Below, piece after piece: positions 27,243 through 34,442 of a stretch of 64,000 nucleotides of DNA. The notes below the pieces were generated by a model. It did not search any database. It was not told where the DNA came from and worked only from the letters and a program-made list of their open reading frames with translations. The position numbers and the translations under genes are program-made. The stretch's first letter is position 1, and each line of letters starts with the position of its first letter. This stretch comes from JBFMDN01 sp040753915 (GTDB lineage Bacteria; Desulfobacterota; Desulfomonilia; Desulfomonilales; Desulfomonilaceae), in contig JBFMDN010000007.1 in assembly GCA_040753915.1 (NCBI GenBank), positions 1 through 64,000 of the forward strand. The letters are read 5' to 3'.

Positions 27243-28640
27243 TCACTCCAGCGCGTACAAGCAGCCGTCGTCGCTGCCCACGTACAAGACACCGTCCACG
27301 ATGGCGGGCGATGAATGGACCGGTCCACCCGTTTGAAATTGCCAAACCATCTGTCCGGTCTCAGTATCTACCCCGTACACGTATCCGTCTACACTGCCGA
27401 AACACACCATTCCTTCGATCAGGCCGGGAGATGAGTAGACTGCTCCACCCGTTTGATACCACCACTGCACTCGGCCTGTCCTTTCCTCGACCGCGTACAA
27501 CCTGCCGTCGGCACTTCCGAAGTAGACGGAATCGTTACCGATTGCTGGGCCCGTGGTCACCTTGTCGCCAGTGGGAAATCGCCAGATCTCCTCTCCTGTT
27601 TCGGCGCTCACCGCATAAAAGTTTCGATCGCCGCTCCCGAAAAACACGAGCCCCGAATCAGTGGCCGGGGTTTGGGTGACAGGTCCTCTTGTCCCGTGGC
27701 TCCATAGAATCTGGCCCGTCTCGTGGTCCACGGCATACAAGTGGCCGTCAAAACTGCCGAAAAAGATCTTGCTTCCTTCAGTGGCAGGTGAAGAGTAGAT
27801 GGGTCCGTTGGTCTTGGTCTTCCATCTCACGGTAAGCGATCGTGCTTCAATTGCATGAAGCCGGCCGTCAAGGCTCCCGATGTGGATCACGTCTCCCAGG
27901 ACCAAGGGTGACGAGTACACTGGCCCGCCCGTCGAGTATTGGCCCTGGGGGGCTCCTGTCTCCCAGTCCATAGCATACACAATTCCCGCAAGATCTCCGA
28001 AGAAGGTGAAACGACCCGCAACCGCACACGAAGAATAGATCGGGCTACCTGTCTTTCTGTGCCACACTTCGGACCCTCGCGCCAGGTCAACCCGGAGAAA
28101 ACTCCCCCCTACGGTCCCGCAGAGTATTCCTCCAGGGGTGATGGCCGGCTGACACGAAACCCACCCGTCAGCTCGATATCTCCACTTCAATTGAGGCGAG
28201 CTGGACATGGCGCGGCCGTGGTACCGCCCGGTCCGCCGCTCGTCTCCCCTGAACATGAGGTTGACAGCGGTGCTGGGTTGCGACCAGGGAGCTGCAGTAG
28301 GCACTGGCTTGTGAGATTCTTCAGAGACCGTCTCATTTTCTGGTCTGAGCCCCTTGTATTTTGAGACGATAATTCCGCATTGGGGACACTCGTCGAATTC
28401 GTTGAACTGCGGCATCCCACATGCCGGGCAGCGGAATATGGCAATATCTACGCTGGTGGTCCGCAGCAGATGTCGATCGTCGATCTCCGACTGGAGAAGG
28501 AGCCCGGCCTGCACAAGCTTGTTAAACAGGCTCTCCAGACCTCTGGCGGAGAGCTTGTACTTGTCCATCAGAGCCGAGTCGGTCAAGCCTCTTCGGATGT
28601 CCTGCAACGCCTGCTTTGCATCGATTCTCGGTTTTATCAT
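27243..28640 (-). CDS. Helical module + zinc ribbon + eight-repeat PQQ-like beta-propeller protein
   Basis: 465 aa. Residues 1-50 carry the same helical module as the downstream paralogue (DAKQALQDIRRGLTDSALM, DKYKLSARGLESLFNKL), followed by a zinc ribbon (CPAC, ten residues, CPQC) near residues 71-88 and a linker of about 50 residues. From about residue 150, eight repeats of roughly 40 residues follow the pattern TGGPVYSSP, hydrophobic strand, FGSxDGxLYAVDxETG, matching PQQ/WD-like propellers such as BamB or Pqq_2 proteins. No signal peptide precedes the zinc ribbon, so a cytosolic propeller is implied, unlike most PQQ-type propellers. Function unknown; probably a scaffold or ligand sensor. 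Confidence 0.8.
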   Translation of the reverse strand: MIKPRIDAKQALQDIRRGLTDSALMDKYKLSARGLESLFNKLVQAGLLLQSEIDDRHLLRTTSVDIAIFRCPACGMPQFNEFDECPQCGIIVSKYKGLRPENETVSEESHKPVPTAAPWSQPSTAVNLMFRGDERRTGRYHGRAMSSSPQLKWRYRADGWVSCQPAITPGGILCGTVGGSFLRVDLARGSEVWHRKTGSPIYSSCAVAGRFTFFGDLAGIVYAMDWETGAPQGQYSTGGPVYSSPLVLGDVIHIGSLDGRLHAIEARSLTVRWKTKTNGPIYSSPATEGSKIFFGSFDGHLYAVDHETGQILWSHGTRGPVTQTPATDSGLVFFGSGDRNFYAVSAETGEEIWRFPTGDKVTTGPAIGNDSVYFGSADGRLYAVEERTGRVQWWYQTGGAVYSSPGLIEGMVCFGSVDGYVYGVDTETGQMVWQFQTGGPVHSSPAIVDGVLYVGSDDGCLYALE

Positions 28641-29030
28641 GGCATTTCCGTGCTGCGAGGATCTTTTGGAAAGGATTGCTCACTCGAACCGAAACCGACC
28701 CACGGTGAATGAGATCTCACGTCCTCGCGAGAGAACAAATGCGGCCAGGTAACTTCGGACCGTGAACGCACTGCCACGTCACCCACCGGGATTACGAACG
28801 TAAGGCTGAGAACCGCCGCTTCGAGGCCCATCGCAGCGGTCTGTTGGATGAGTCCAGGGTCGCGCGTTGAAATTTGTCGTAATTACGATAACATAATGCC
28901 GATCTACTGTCAACCGAAATGCCGGCCTCACTGGGCATTCACCAACCGTATAGTCATTGCCAAAAGTTTCGTCCTTTTCCCAAGTGCCGAGGATATTTGT
29001 GGGAGGATTGCAGACCGTTGGCCTGCTCTA
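28641..29030. other. Intergenic stretch with one perfect palindrome and a dispersed repeat
   Basis: No gene seen. It is AT-rich around 28870-28910 and holds a 12-bp palindrome TCGTAATTACGA at 28877-28888, which could be an operator for the minus-strand propeller gene. At 28956-29022 lies a copy of a degenerate repeat also present at 41641-41705. Confidence 0.4.
28956..29022 (+). repeat. Dispersed degenerate repeat, copy 1
   Basis: Begins GCCAAAAGTT and ends GGGAGGATTGCAGACCG; it matches the segment at 41641-41705 on the same strand at roughly 78% of about 63 positions by eye. Neither copy lies in a recognised gene, so it is a repeat or a shared relic. Confidence 0.45.
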
Positions 29031-30728
29031 TCAATCGAGCTTGATAACTCGTATTCCATTCCTATGAAAGACCGGCGGGAACCGTCTCGCATCGAGCACT
29101 GCAAAGTCTTTGCTCTGGGCAGTCAATTTCCGAATATAGTCTCCGAACGGCTCGAAGTACACTGCCTTGCTCTTGAGGGTCTCCGGAGAAAAATCGGATT
29201 CTCTTACCACCAGATACGTTATGCCGTTTTCCTTGCCAAACTTACGGATTGCTTCCTCGTCCGACGAGTAGTAAGCTTCGAAAAAGTCGAACGTCCTTTT
29301 CTTGATCAGCTCCCAATAGCGGTCGTACCACGAGTGAGACAGCTCATAGGTTACAAAGGCCGGTCGCCTGGCAAAGGTCGGGATGTTGTCCATCAATTCC
29401 GGATGGCCGGCGGCCACGGCGGTCTTCGGAGTGTGCTCCAAGAATTGGTAAAGCTCGGCATCCTTCGAATAATCCTTCACTCCTACTCCCTGAAGACGGA
29501 CTGCTCCGACGAGCACGAGCCCCGCGATAAGAAAGGGGAACGCAGAGCGCTTCAGATGGAGCTCATCGATCACAACCCGCAGGCAAGCAGCAATGAGCAC
29601 GCAATAGAAAAGAGTCAAGGAAAACTCGACGTATCGCCTCGGCAGAAAGATTTTCATGAGCACAACGTCCGCAGCCGCGTACAGCAGGAATGATGCGATG
29701 AGAAGGTATACAAATATGCCCAGGCCTCTGAGATTGATGGAGGATCTCGGCCGGCTAAAAACCCATAGCGCTGTTCCGACCATGAGCGCGAACAGGACAC
29801 ATCCGACGATCATACTCAAGGTACCGGTTTCCGGATATGGAACTAGCGGACGGATAAGCTCGAACCAGATCGACGGCCCTGGGATAATCTCGTATCGTCC
29901 CGCTGCGGTATACTCCACCCCTCCTGCCATCTGAGCCCTCGTGACCGCGGACCCGAATTCCGGGGCCTTCAGAATCACGTACTTTAAGGCCGCAAGCACC
30001 ATGGCGAGTGCAACGATCGAGCATGAGGCCACAAGCCTTGTTACGGGAAGCTCGCCCACGTTCGTGCTATCGCAACTTTCACCCGCGGACGTCTGTTTTT
30101 TCCCTGCAGGGAACAGACGGCGAGAGAGCTCGGACAAAACCCCCGTTCCGTACCGGTGAGCGAAGAAGATGGCCTGAGTGCCGAGGGAGAGGACGAGGAC
30201 GTACGGATTCAAGACAGACTCGAGAAGTATGACCGTACTTGCGGTCACGATCATTCCCTGGTTGAGAAAGAAGAGGTGGGCCGCCAACAGAGGATACACA
30301 AAGGCCCTCGAGAGCCCTCCCGAAATCTGATCGAGAAACCCACCGAACAAAAAAGAGACACACACCACCAGAACGGCCGCAAGCAGGTCCTCCAGCGCGA
30401 GGCCCAGCGCGAACAGAAACCCCGCGGTCAAGACGAAGAGGATACCTGTCAAGATCTTGGAGAAGTAAATCGGATCTACAAATGGGGTTGCAGCAGCGTA
30501 CAGGGCCTGCACCCCCCACGGAACGTAGTTCTTCGCGTAGCGCGTGAGTAGATCGTCTCCGTACAACTCAGGATCGACCCATGCCTGCATCCAATACACT
30601 TGTTGACGCACGTCGTCATTGATGACATACCCGTTGGTCAGTGCTGCCCAATGGGCAACAACGAACACAAAGAGGGCTGCACCAAGCATGGTGAAGAGCG
30701 CGAACGCAATTCCTCGATCCCGATTCAT
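29031..30728 (-). CDS. Polytopic membrane protein, GT-C-like, unknown function
   Basis: 565 aa with about eleven hydrophobic helices over the first 420 residues and a soluble C-terminal domain of about 140 residues. The N-terminal loop after helix 1 carries acidic residues (VINDDVRQQVYWMQ), the position where GT-C glycosyltransferases place catalytic Asp. FLPRRYVEFSLTLFYCVLIAACLRV and the C-terminal block TYLVVRESDFS would suit a lipid-linked sugar transferase, but the motifs are too weak for a firm call. It is flanked by intergenic repeats and has no partner on its strand. Start ATG at 30728 has no clear ribosome binding site. Confidence 0.7.
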   Translation of the reverse strand: MNRDRGIAFALFTMLGAALFVFVVAHWAALTNGYVINDDVRQQVYWMQAWVDPELYGDDLLTRYAKNYVPWGVQALYAAATPFVDPIYFSKILTGILFVLTAGFLFALGLALEDLLAAVLVVCVSFLFGGFLDQISGGLSRAFVYPLLAAHLFFLNQGMIVTASTVILLESVLNPYVLVLSLGTQAIFFAHRYGTGVLSELSRRLFPAGKKQTSAGESCDSTNVGELPVTRLVASCSIVALAMVLAALKYVILKAPEFGSAVTRAQMAGGVEYTAAGRYEIIPGPSIWFELIRPLVPYPETGTLSMIVGCVLFALMVGTALWVFSRPRSSINLRGLGIFVYLLIASFLLYAAADVVLMKIFLPRRYVEFSLTLFYCVLIAACLRVVIDELHLKRSAFPFLIAGLVLVGAVRLQGVGVKDYSKDAELYQFLEHTPKTAVAAGHPELMDNIPTFARRPAFVTYELSHSWYDRYWELIKKRTFDFFEAYYSSDEEAIRKFGKENGITYLVVRESDFSPETLKSKAVYFEPFGDYIRKLTAQSKDFAVLDARRFPPVFHRNGIRVIKLD

Positions 30729-30957
30729 GGCAACAAATCTTAGTTTACCTCTTGCGGGAATGCAACGGCAGGAAGCGCCAGAACACGCATTTCAAGGGGA
30801 CAGATGAGCGCGTTCCCCGCAGCGAATGGGGATGACGGGCATTTCGGATCAGCTCCCACAGCAATTTCTTTGACTTGTGCATGTGGCTCGTGTACGTACT
30901 CGTCATGAGCTTGTGATGAGCCAATCTCCTTTCGAGAACTTTGAGGAGGCTCGACCG

Positions 30958-31989
30958 ATGGGTGCCCCGAAGATTATGATAATTGACAACGAGTCACTGT
31001 CGGCAGAGGAGTTGCGGGGCAGGCTCCAAGACATGGGCTACCGGGTCACCAAGGTTGTGAGCTCGGAGGAGGAAGCTGTCGAAAGGGTTGAACGGGACCA
31101 CCCTCATCTGGCAATGATGGACGTCAAGCTCCCCGGAGGAGGCGACTGCATCGAATTGGCCAGGCTGCTTCAAGACCATTTCCGGGTGGGCGTCATTTTC
31201 ATAACGTCCCATCCGGATGACAATGCCATGCAACGGGCGGCAAGCATCTGTCCCCTCAATTACCTGATTGAACCTGTCAGCGACGCTGCCCTCAGGGCAG
31301 CGGTGAATTTCGGGCTCACCAGACATCTGAGGGATACTGAGATCCAGGAGACAGCAGAAGTGCTCACTGCCACCCTTGACGTTCTCGGTGGTGGCACAAT
31401 TGTGACCGATAAGAACGGTTTCATACTGAGTATGAGCTCGGTTGCGGAAACCCTGACCGGATGGAGAGAATCGGACGCGGTAGACAAGCATCTGCCCGAA
31501 GTATACGTATTGAGGGATGAGGTCACGGGAGAGATCGTCGAAGACCCGATCTCAATCTTACATTTGAAATCGGAATTCGTCCCCCTGTCGACTCGGTACA
31601 CGCTCATCTCAAAGAATCAGATCCCCATCCCTGTGAGCACCGCACTGGTGGGGCTAAACAATTCGGAAGGAGAGCTGCTTAAGATAATCGTGGCGTTTCA
31701 GGACAGCTCCCAGATGGTAATGCCGGAGAAGTTTTGGAGCAGCTACGCGGCGAACTTACACCTGTCGGGGCTGTTGTTGTGCAAACAAGGGAGGTACACG
31801 CGCGCGGAATTTTGCTTTAAGCGAGCGCTCGTGATCTGGGAGCGAAGCCTGGGAAGCTCCAGCCCAAGACTTTCCCGGGCCCTTGAAGGGCTAGCGGATG
31901 TCTACCAGAGGACAGACCGCCACGAAGAGGCTCAGCAACTGCAGGCGAGAGCCGCCGCTCTTCGGGCAGGGGTGCCGCTCGAGTCTTAG
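30958..31989 (+). CDS. Receiver-PAS-TPR signalling protein with altered receiver
   Basis: 343 aa from the ATG at 30958, chosen because GAGGAGG stands 8 bases upstream; the frame opens at 30877. Residues 1-125 are a receiver domain (IMIIDNESLS with the acidic pair, phospho-acceptor Asp55 in MMDVKLPG, Thr/Ser in FITSH). The conserved Lys before Pro106 is Glu105 (NYLIEPVSD), so phosphorylation-driven switching may be altered. A PAS domain follows (GGGTIVTDKNGFILSMSSVAETLTGW, about 150-270), then a TPR-like pair of helices with 34-residue spacing (LSGLLLCKQGRYTRAEFCFKRAL). No kinase or DNA-binding output is present, so it is probably an adaptor. Confidence 0.83.
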   Translation: MGAPKIMIIDNESLSAEELRGRLQDMGYRVTKVVSSEEEAVERVERDHPHLAMMDVKLPGGGDCIELARLLQDHFRVGVIFITSHPDDNAMQRAASICPLNYLIEPVSDAALRAAVNFGLTRHLRDTEIQETAEVLTATLDVLGGGTIVTDKNGFILSMSSVAETLTGWRESDAVDKHLPEVYVLRDEVTGEIVEDPISILHLKSEFVPLSTRYTLISKNQIPIPVSTALVGLNNSEGELLKIIVAFQDSSQMVMPEKFWSSYAANLHLSGLLLCKQGRYTRAEFCFKRALVIWERSLGSSSPRLSRALEGLADVYQRTDRHEEAQQLQARAAALRAGVPLES

Positions 31990-32002
31990 TAGAGGATTTC
32001 AT

Positions 32003-32020
32003 AAATACGGTGCCGTATTT
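32003..32020. repeat. Inverted repeat AAATACGG-TG-CCGTATTT
   Basis: Two eight-base arms pair with a two-base spacer. ACGGCAG follows directly. A related perfect palindrome lies at 54992-55005, and a degraded version (AAATACGGTCACGTAA) near 54695, all in intergenic DNA. It may be a repeat-family core or a regulator site. Confidence 0.5.
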
Positions 32021-32071
32021 ACGGCAGCGCTCTTGAACCAAATGTGGTACGGCCGATTCGTGTTCGCAAGG

Positions 32072-32100
32072 GTAGGGGCGGGTTTCAAATCCGCCCCCAC
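32072..32100. repeat. GC-rich palindromic repeat (GTAGGGGCGGG type)
   Basis: GGGGCGGGTTT and AAATCCGCCCC face each other with one mismatch, flanked by GTA and AC. The same GTAGGGGCGGG end recurs inverted at 44615-44642 and at the ends of the 54.7 kb element, so it is a dispersed palindromic element. It lies between two convergent genes and could also act as a transcription stop. Confidence 0.5.
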
Positions 32101-32164
32101 CGAGGGATTCTCGGCGAGAATCTTCCGTAGCGCCGGTGTCTCGCCGGTATTCATTTCCTATCCC

Positions 32165-33565
32165 TTAATGCAATGCTGTTGCGCTTGTCCTTGAATCAGA
32201 GTAGCCGTACTCTACCTTTTCGCGTTCCCAAATGGGATCGTACAGCGCTCGAACCTGTCTGCCATACTCATCGAGCTCAGCCTTGATCTTGTAAAGAACG
32301 TCTTCAGCTCCCTCGTGTGTAGGGTGAGCACCGCAGACACGAACTACTTCTCGGAATACATCCGGATTGTCAATAATCATGCACGGAGTCAGAAGATTCT
32401 CTGAATAGGGTTGCTTGGATCGGATCGTTGTGAAAAATTCGCTTGTGAGCACTTCCGGAAGACTTTTTTCGAGAATCGAATCCACTGCCACGTGCGTGAA
32501 GACACACGGTTCCACATCTCCGTTGGCATTGATGTGGACGTAGTTTGTCCCGCCTGCAATACATCCTCCGACAAACGGAGCGTCGTTCCAGAAATCGGCT
32601 ATGAAGATGGGATATTTTGCTCGTAAAGCCGATCCTCGTCTCCTGAGGTAATCTCGTTGCTCCGGAGAGGGCATGAGGGATACATCCGGATCTTGGCCTA
32701 CCGGCATGAAGAGAAACAGCCAGACCACCATCACGCCTTTGTGATAAAGGTGCTCAAAGAACTCGTCGCTCGTCACCTCTTCGATGTTCCTGCTCGTCAC
32801 AGTCAGTGAGGTCCCGAATGGAACACCCCGGGATTTCAGACGAGTCATAGCATCCATGACCATGGAGTATACCCCCGCCCCTCTCCGGGCATCCGTGGCC
32901 TCCTCAAATCCTTCCAGGCTGATTATGGCGCCAGCGTTCCCGAGCCTGTACAATTCATCCGCCACTTCGTCGCTGATGAGGGTCCCATTCGTGTAAAACA
33001 TAAAGTACGTGTCATGGTGCTTTTCCAAGAGCGGGAAAAGGTCCCGTTTTCGCGTGAGAGGCTCGCCACCACTGAAGACAATGAATCGAATTCCCATCTC
33101 CTCGGCTTCGGTGATCACGCGATCTATCACCTCTGCAGAAAGCCCCGGCTGACGTACGTACTTTCCAGAATAGCAACCCACACATTTGAGGTTGCATTGC
33201 ATGGTGGGGCTTATCAAGATGGTGAAGGGAGGAGAGAAGCCGTATTTCTGTGCGAAATCGTTACGCAAAGCCGAGCTTCTGAGCAAGCCGTTGATGAAGA
33301 GCGTCCTGGCAACGGTTTTGAGACAGTGCGGAGACAGTTCGGTCATTACTCGCCGGAACATACGGGATGCCTGAGAGTCTTCCCCTTCCAACAAGCTCTG
33401 TCGGACTGCATCCACCGCGGCACTGGCCCTGTCGCCTTCGATCAGTCGAGCGGATAGATGGGCCAATTTCATGAATGTGTCTGGCGAAACGACGGTCAGC
33501 AATTCGACCATCATGTTCGCGACCTGTTCACGACTCATATCCTTGATCCGGTCTACGATCTCCAT
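32165..33565 (-). CDS. Radical SAM protein with N-terminal helical domain
   Basis: 466 aa; the ATG at 33565 has GGGGGAA just upstream. The first 115 residues are helical (VVSPDTFMKLAHLSARLI, MTELSPHCLKTVARTLF) and resemble no catalytic domain. The radical SAM cluster ligands are Cys124, Cys128 and Cys131 (CNLKCVGC), with FSGGEPL as the GGE motif. Further cysteines (GGCIAGGTN, VEPCVFTH, LTPCMI, RVCGAH) near the C-terminus could bind an auxiliary SPASM-like cluster. Such proteins typically modify peptides or act in cofactor synthesis. No peptide substrate gene is seen next to it. Confidence 0.85.
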   Translation of the reverse strand: MEIVDRIKDMSREQVANMMVELLTVVSPDTFMKLAHLSARLIEGDRASAAVDAVRQSLLEGEDSQASRMFRRVMTELSPHCLKTVARTLFINGLLRSSALRNDFAQKYGFSPPFTILISPTMQCNLKCVGCYSGKYVRQPGLSAEVIDRVITEAEEMGIRFIVFSGGEPLTRKRDLFPLLEKHHDTYFMFYTNGTLISDEVADELYRLGNAGAIISLEGFEEATDARRGAGVYSMVMDAMTRLKSRGVPFGTSLTVTSRNIEEVTSDEFFEHLYHKGVMVVWLFLFMPVGQDPDVSLMPSPEQRDYLRRRGSALRAKYPIFIADFWNDAPFVGGCIAGGTNYVHINANGDVEPCVFTHVAVDSILEKSLPEVLTSEFFTTIRSKQPYSENLLTPCMIIDNPDVFREVVRVCGAHPTHEGAEDVLYKIKAELDEYGRQVRALYDPIWEREKVEYGYSDSRTSATALH

Positions 33566-34021
33566 GATTCCCCCTTTTCCCCGTTGTCCTGTTTACGATG
33601 CTATGTGCACTTTGCCTCCTCTCGAGAAAACGCCCTCCTGTCATCGTTTCCGAGACATGAGCTGTGTTGAGACTTGGGTGTGTCGAGGACGCAGGGCAAC
33701 CCCCGACTGTCATGAATCCGGCTCACATGGGGGTTGCCCCCGTATGTCGGGCAACCATTTTCTCCAATGATCGAAAGAAGACCGTGCCATACACCTAGAC
33801 AATGTGTGCAGCATGCGTAAGTACATGGCAACAAGGGATCGTGTGGAAGCTAGTCGATGTGAACGATGGTTGGGCACCGTGAACCTCCCGGATGCACAAG
33901 GTGCCGTTCAGCATAAATATTCCTATCTTACTGATGCAATTATGTAACCGCTTGCTTCATGTTGTCAAGGGGGAAAGAGTATATTGCCTAGTCGCACAGA
34001 TAGCCCAGGATTATATCGTCT
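33566..34021. other. Intergenic stretch with a long inverted repeat
   Basis: No gene seen on either strand. It contains the 11-bp inverted repeat described at 33694-33739 and an AT-rich patch around 33905-33945 that may hold promoters. Because both neighbours read leftward, the promoter of the radical SAM gene should lie here. Confidence 0.4.
33694..33739 (-). repeat. Inverted repeat GGGCAACCCCC / GGGGGTTGCCC
   Basis: The 11-base arms at 33694-33704 and 33729-33739 pair perfectly around 24 bases. A further GGGCAACC sits at about 33749. It lies roughly 130 bases upstream of the radical SAM start, so it may form a leader-RNA structure or terminate transcription from the right. Confidence 0.5.
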
Positions 34022-34396
34022 CTAGTCGCTGCCCATCCCGAGAAACCTGCGCAATTCGCTTGGAAAGGCTCGAGTATCGATTGGCTTGGTGAGGTAGCCA
34101 CAGCAACCCGCATTGAGAGCTTTGGCTTCATCGCCCTTCATAGCATGAGCGGTGAGAGCGACCACGGGGATATGCTCCGTGGAGGGATCTTGCTTCAGAA
34201 TGGCAGTCGCAGTGAGACCGTCCATTCCGGGGAGGGAGATATCCATCAAAATGAGGGCAGGATCGAGGGTCTTGGCCTTCTGGATGCCTTCTTCCGCTGT
34301 CCAGGCTTGAATCACCGTGTGGCCGCTCGCAATTATAAGGGCCGCAGCAAGCTCCATGTTCGTCTCATTATCTTCAACCACTAGTATCTTCGCCAT
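34022..34396 (-). CDS. Single-domain response regulator (DivK/CheY type)
   Basis: 124 aa from the ATG at 34396. All receiver residues are present: acidic pair Glu8-Asp9 in VVEDNETN, phospho-acceptor Asp52 in LMDISLPGMDG, the Thr in ALTAHAM and Lys104 in YLTKPID. There is no output domain. NETNMELAAALI resembles DivK. It follows the hybrid kinase gene by 46 bases on the same strand, so it is probably the diffusible partner of that kinase. Confidence 0.9.
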   Translation of the reverse strand: MAKILVVEDNETNMELAAALIIASGHTVIQAWTAEEGIQKAKTLDPALILMDISLPGMDGLTATAILKQDPSTEHIPVVALTAHAMKGDEAKALNAGCCGYLTKPIDTRAFPSELRRFLGMGSD

Positions 34397-34442
34397 GATC
34401 GTACCCTGTCCGGGGCTGCCGCTCCAAATCGGTGCCATCCGA

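Noticed and set aside
28848..29693. Plus-strand open frame opposite the polytopic membrane protein
   Set aside because: Antisense to clear membrane helices and without domain content; it merely continues through the intergenic stretch.
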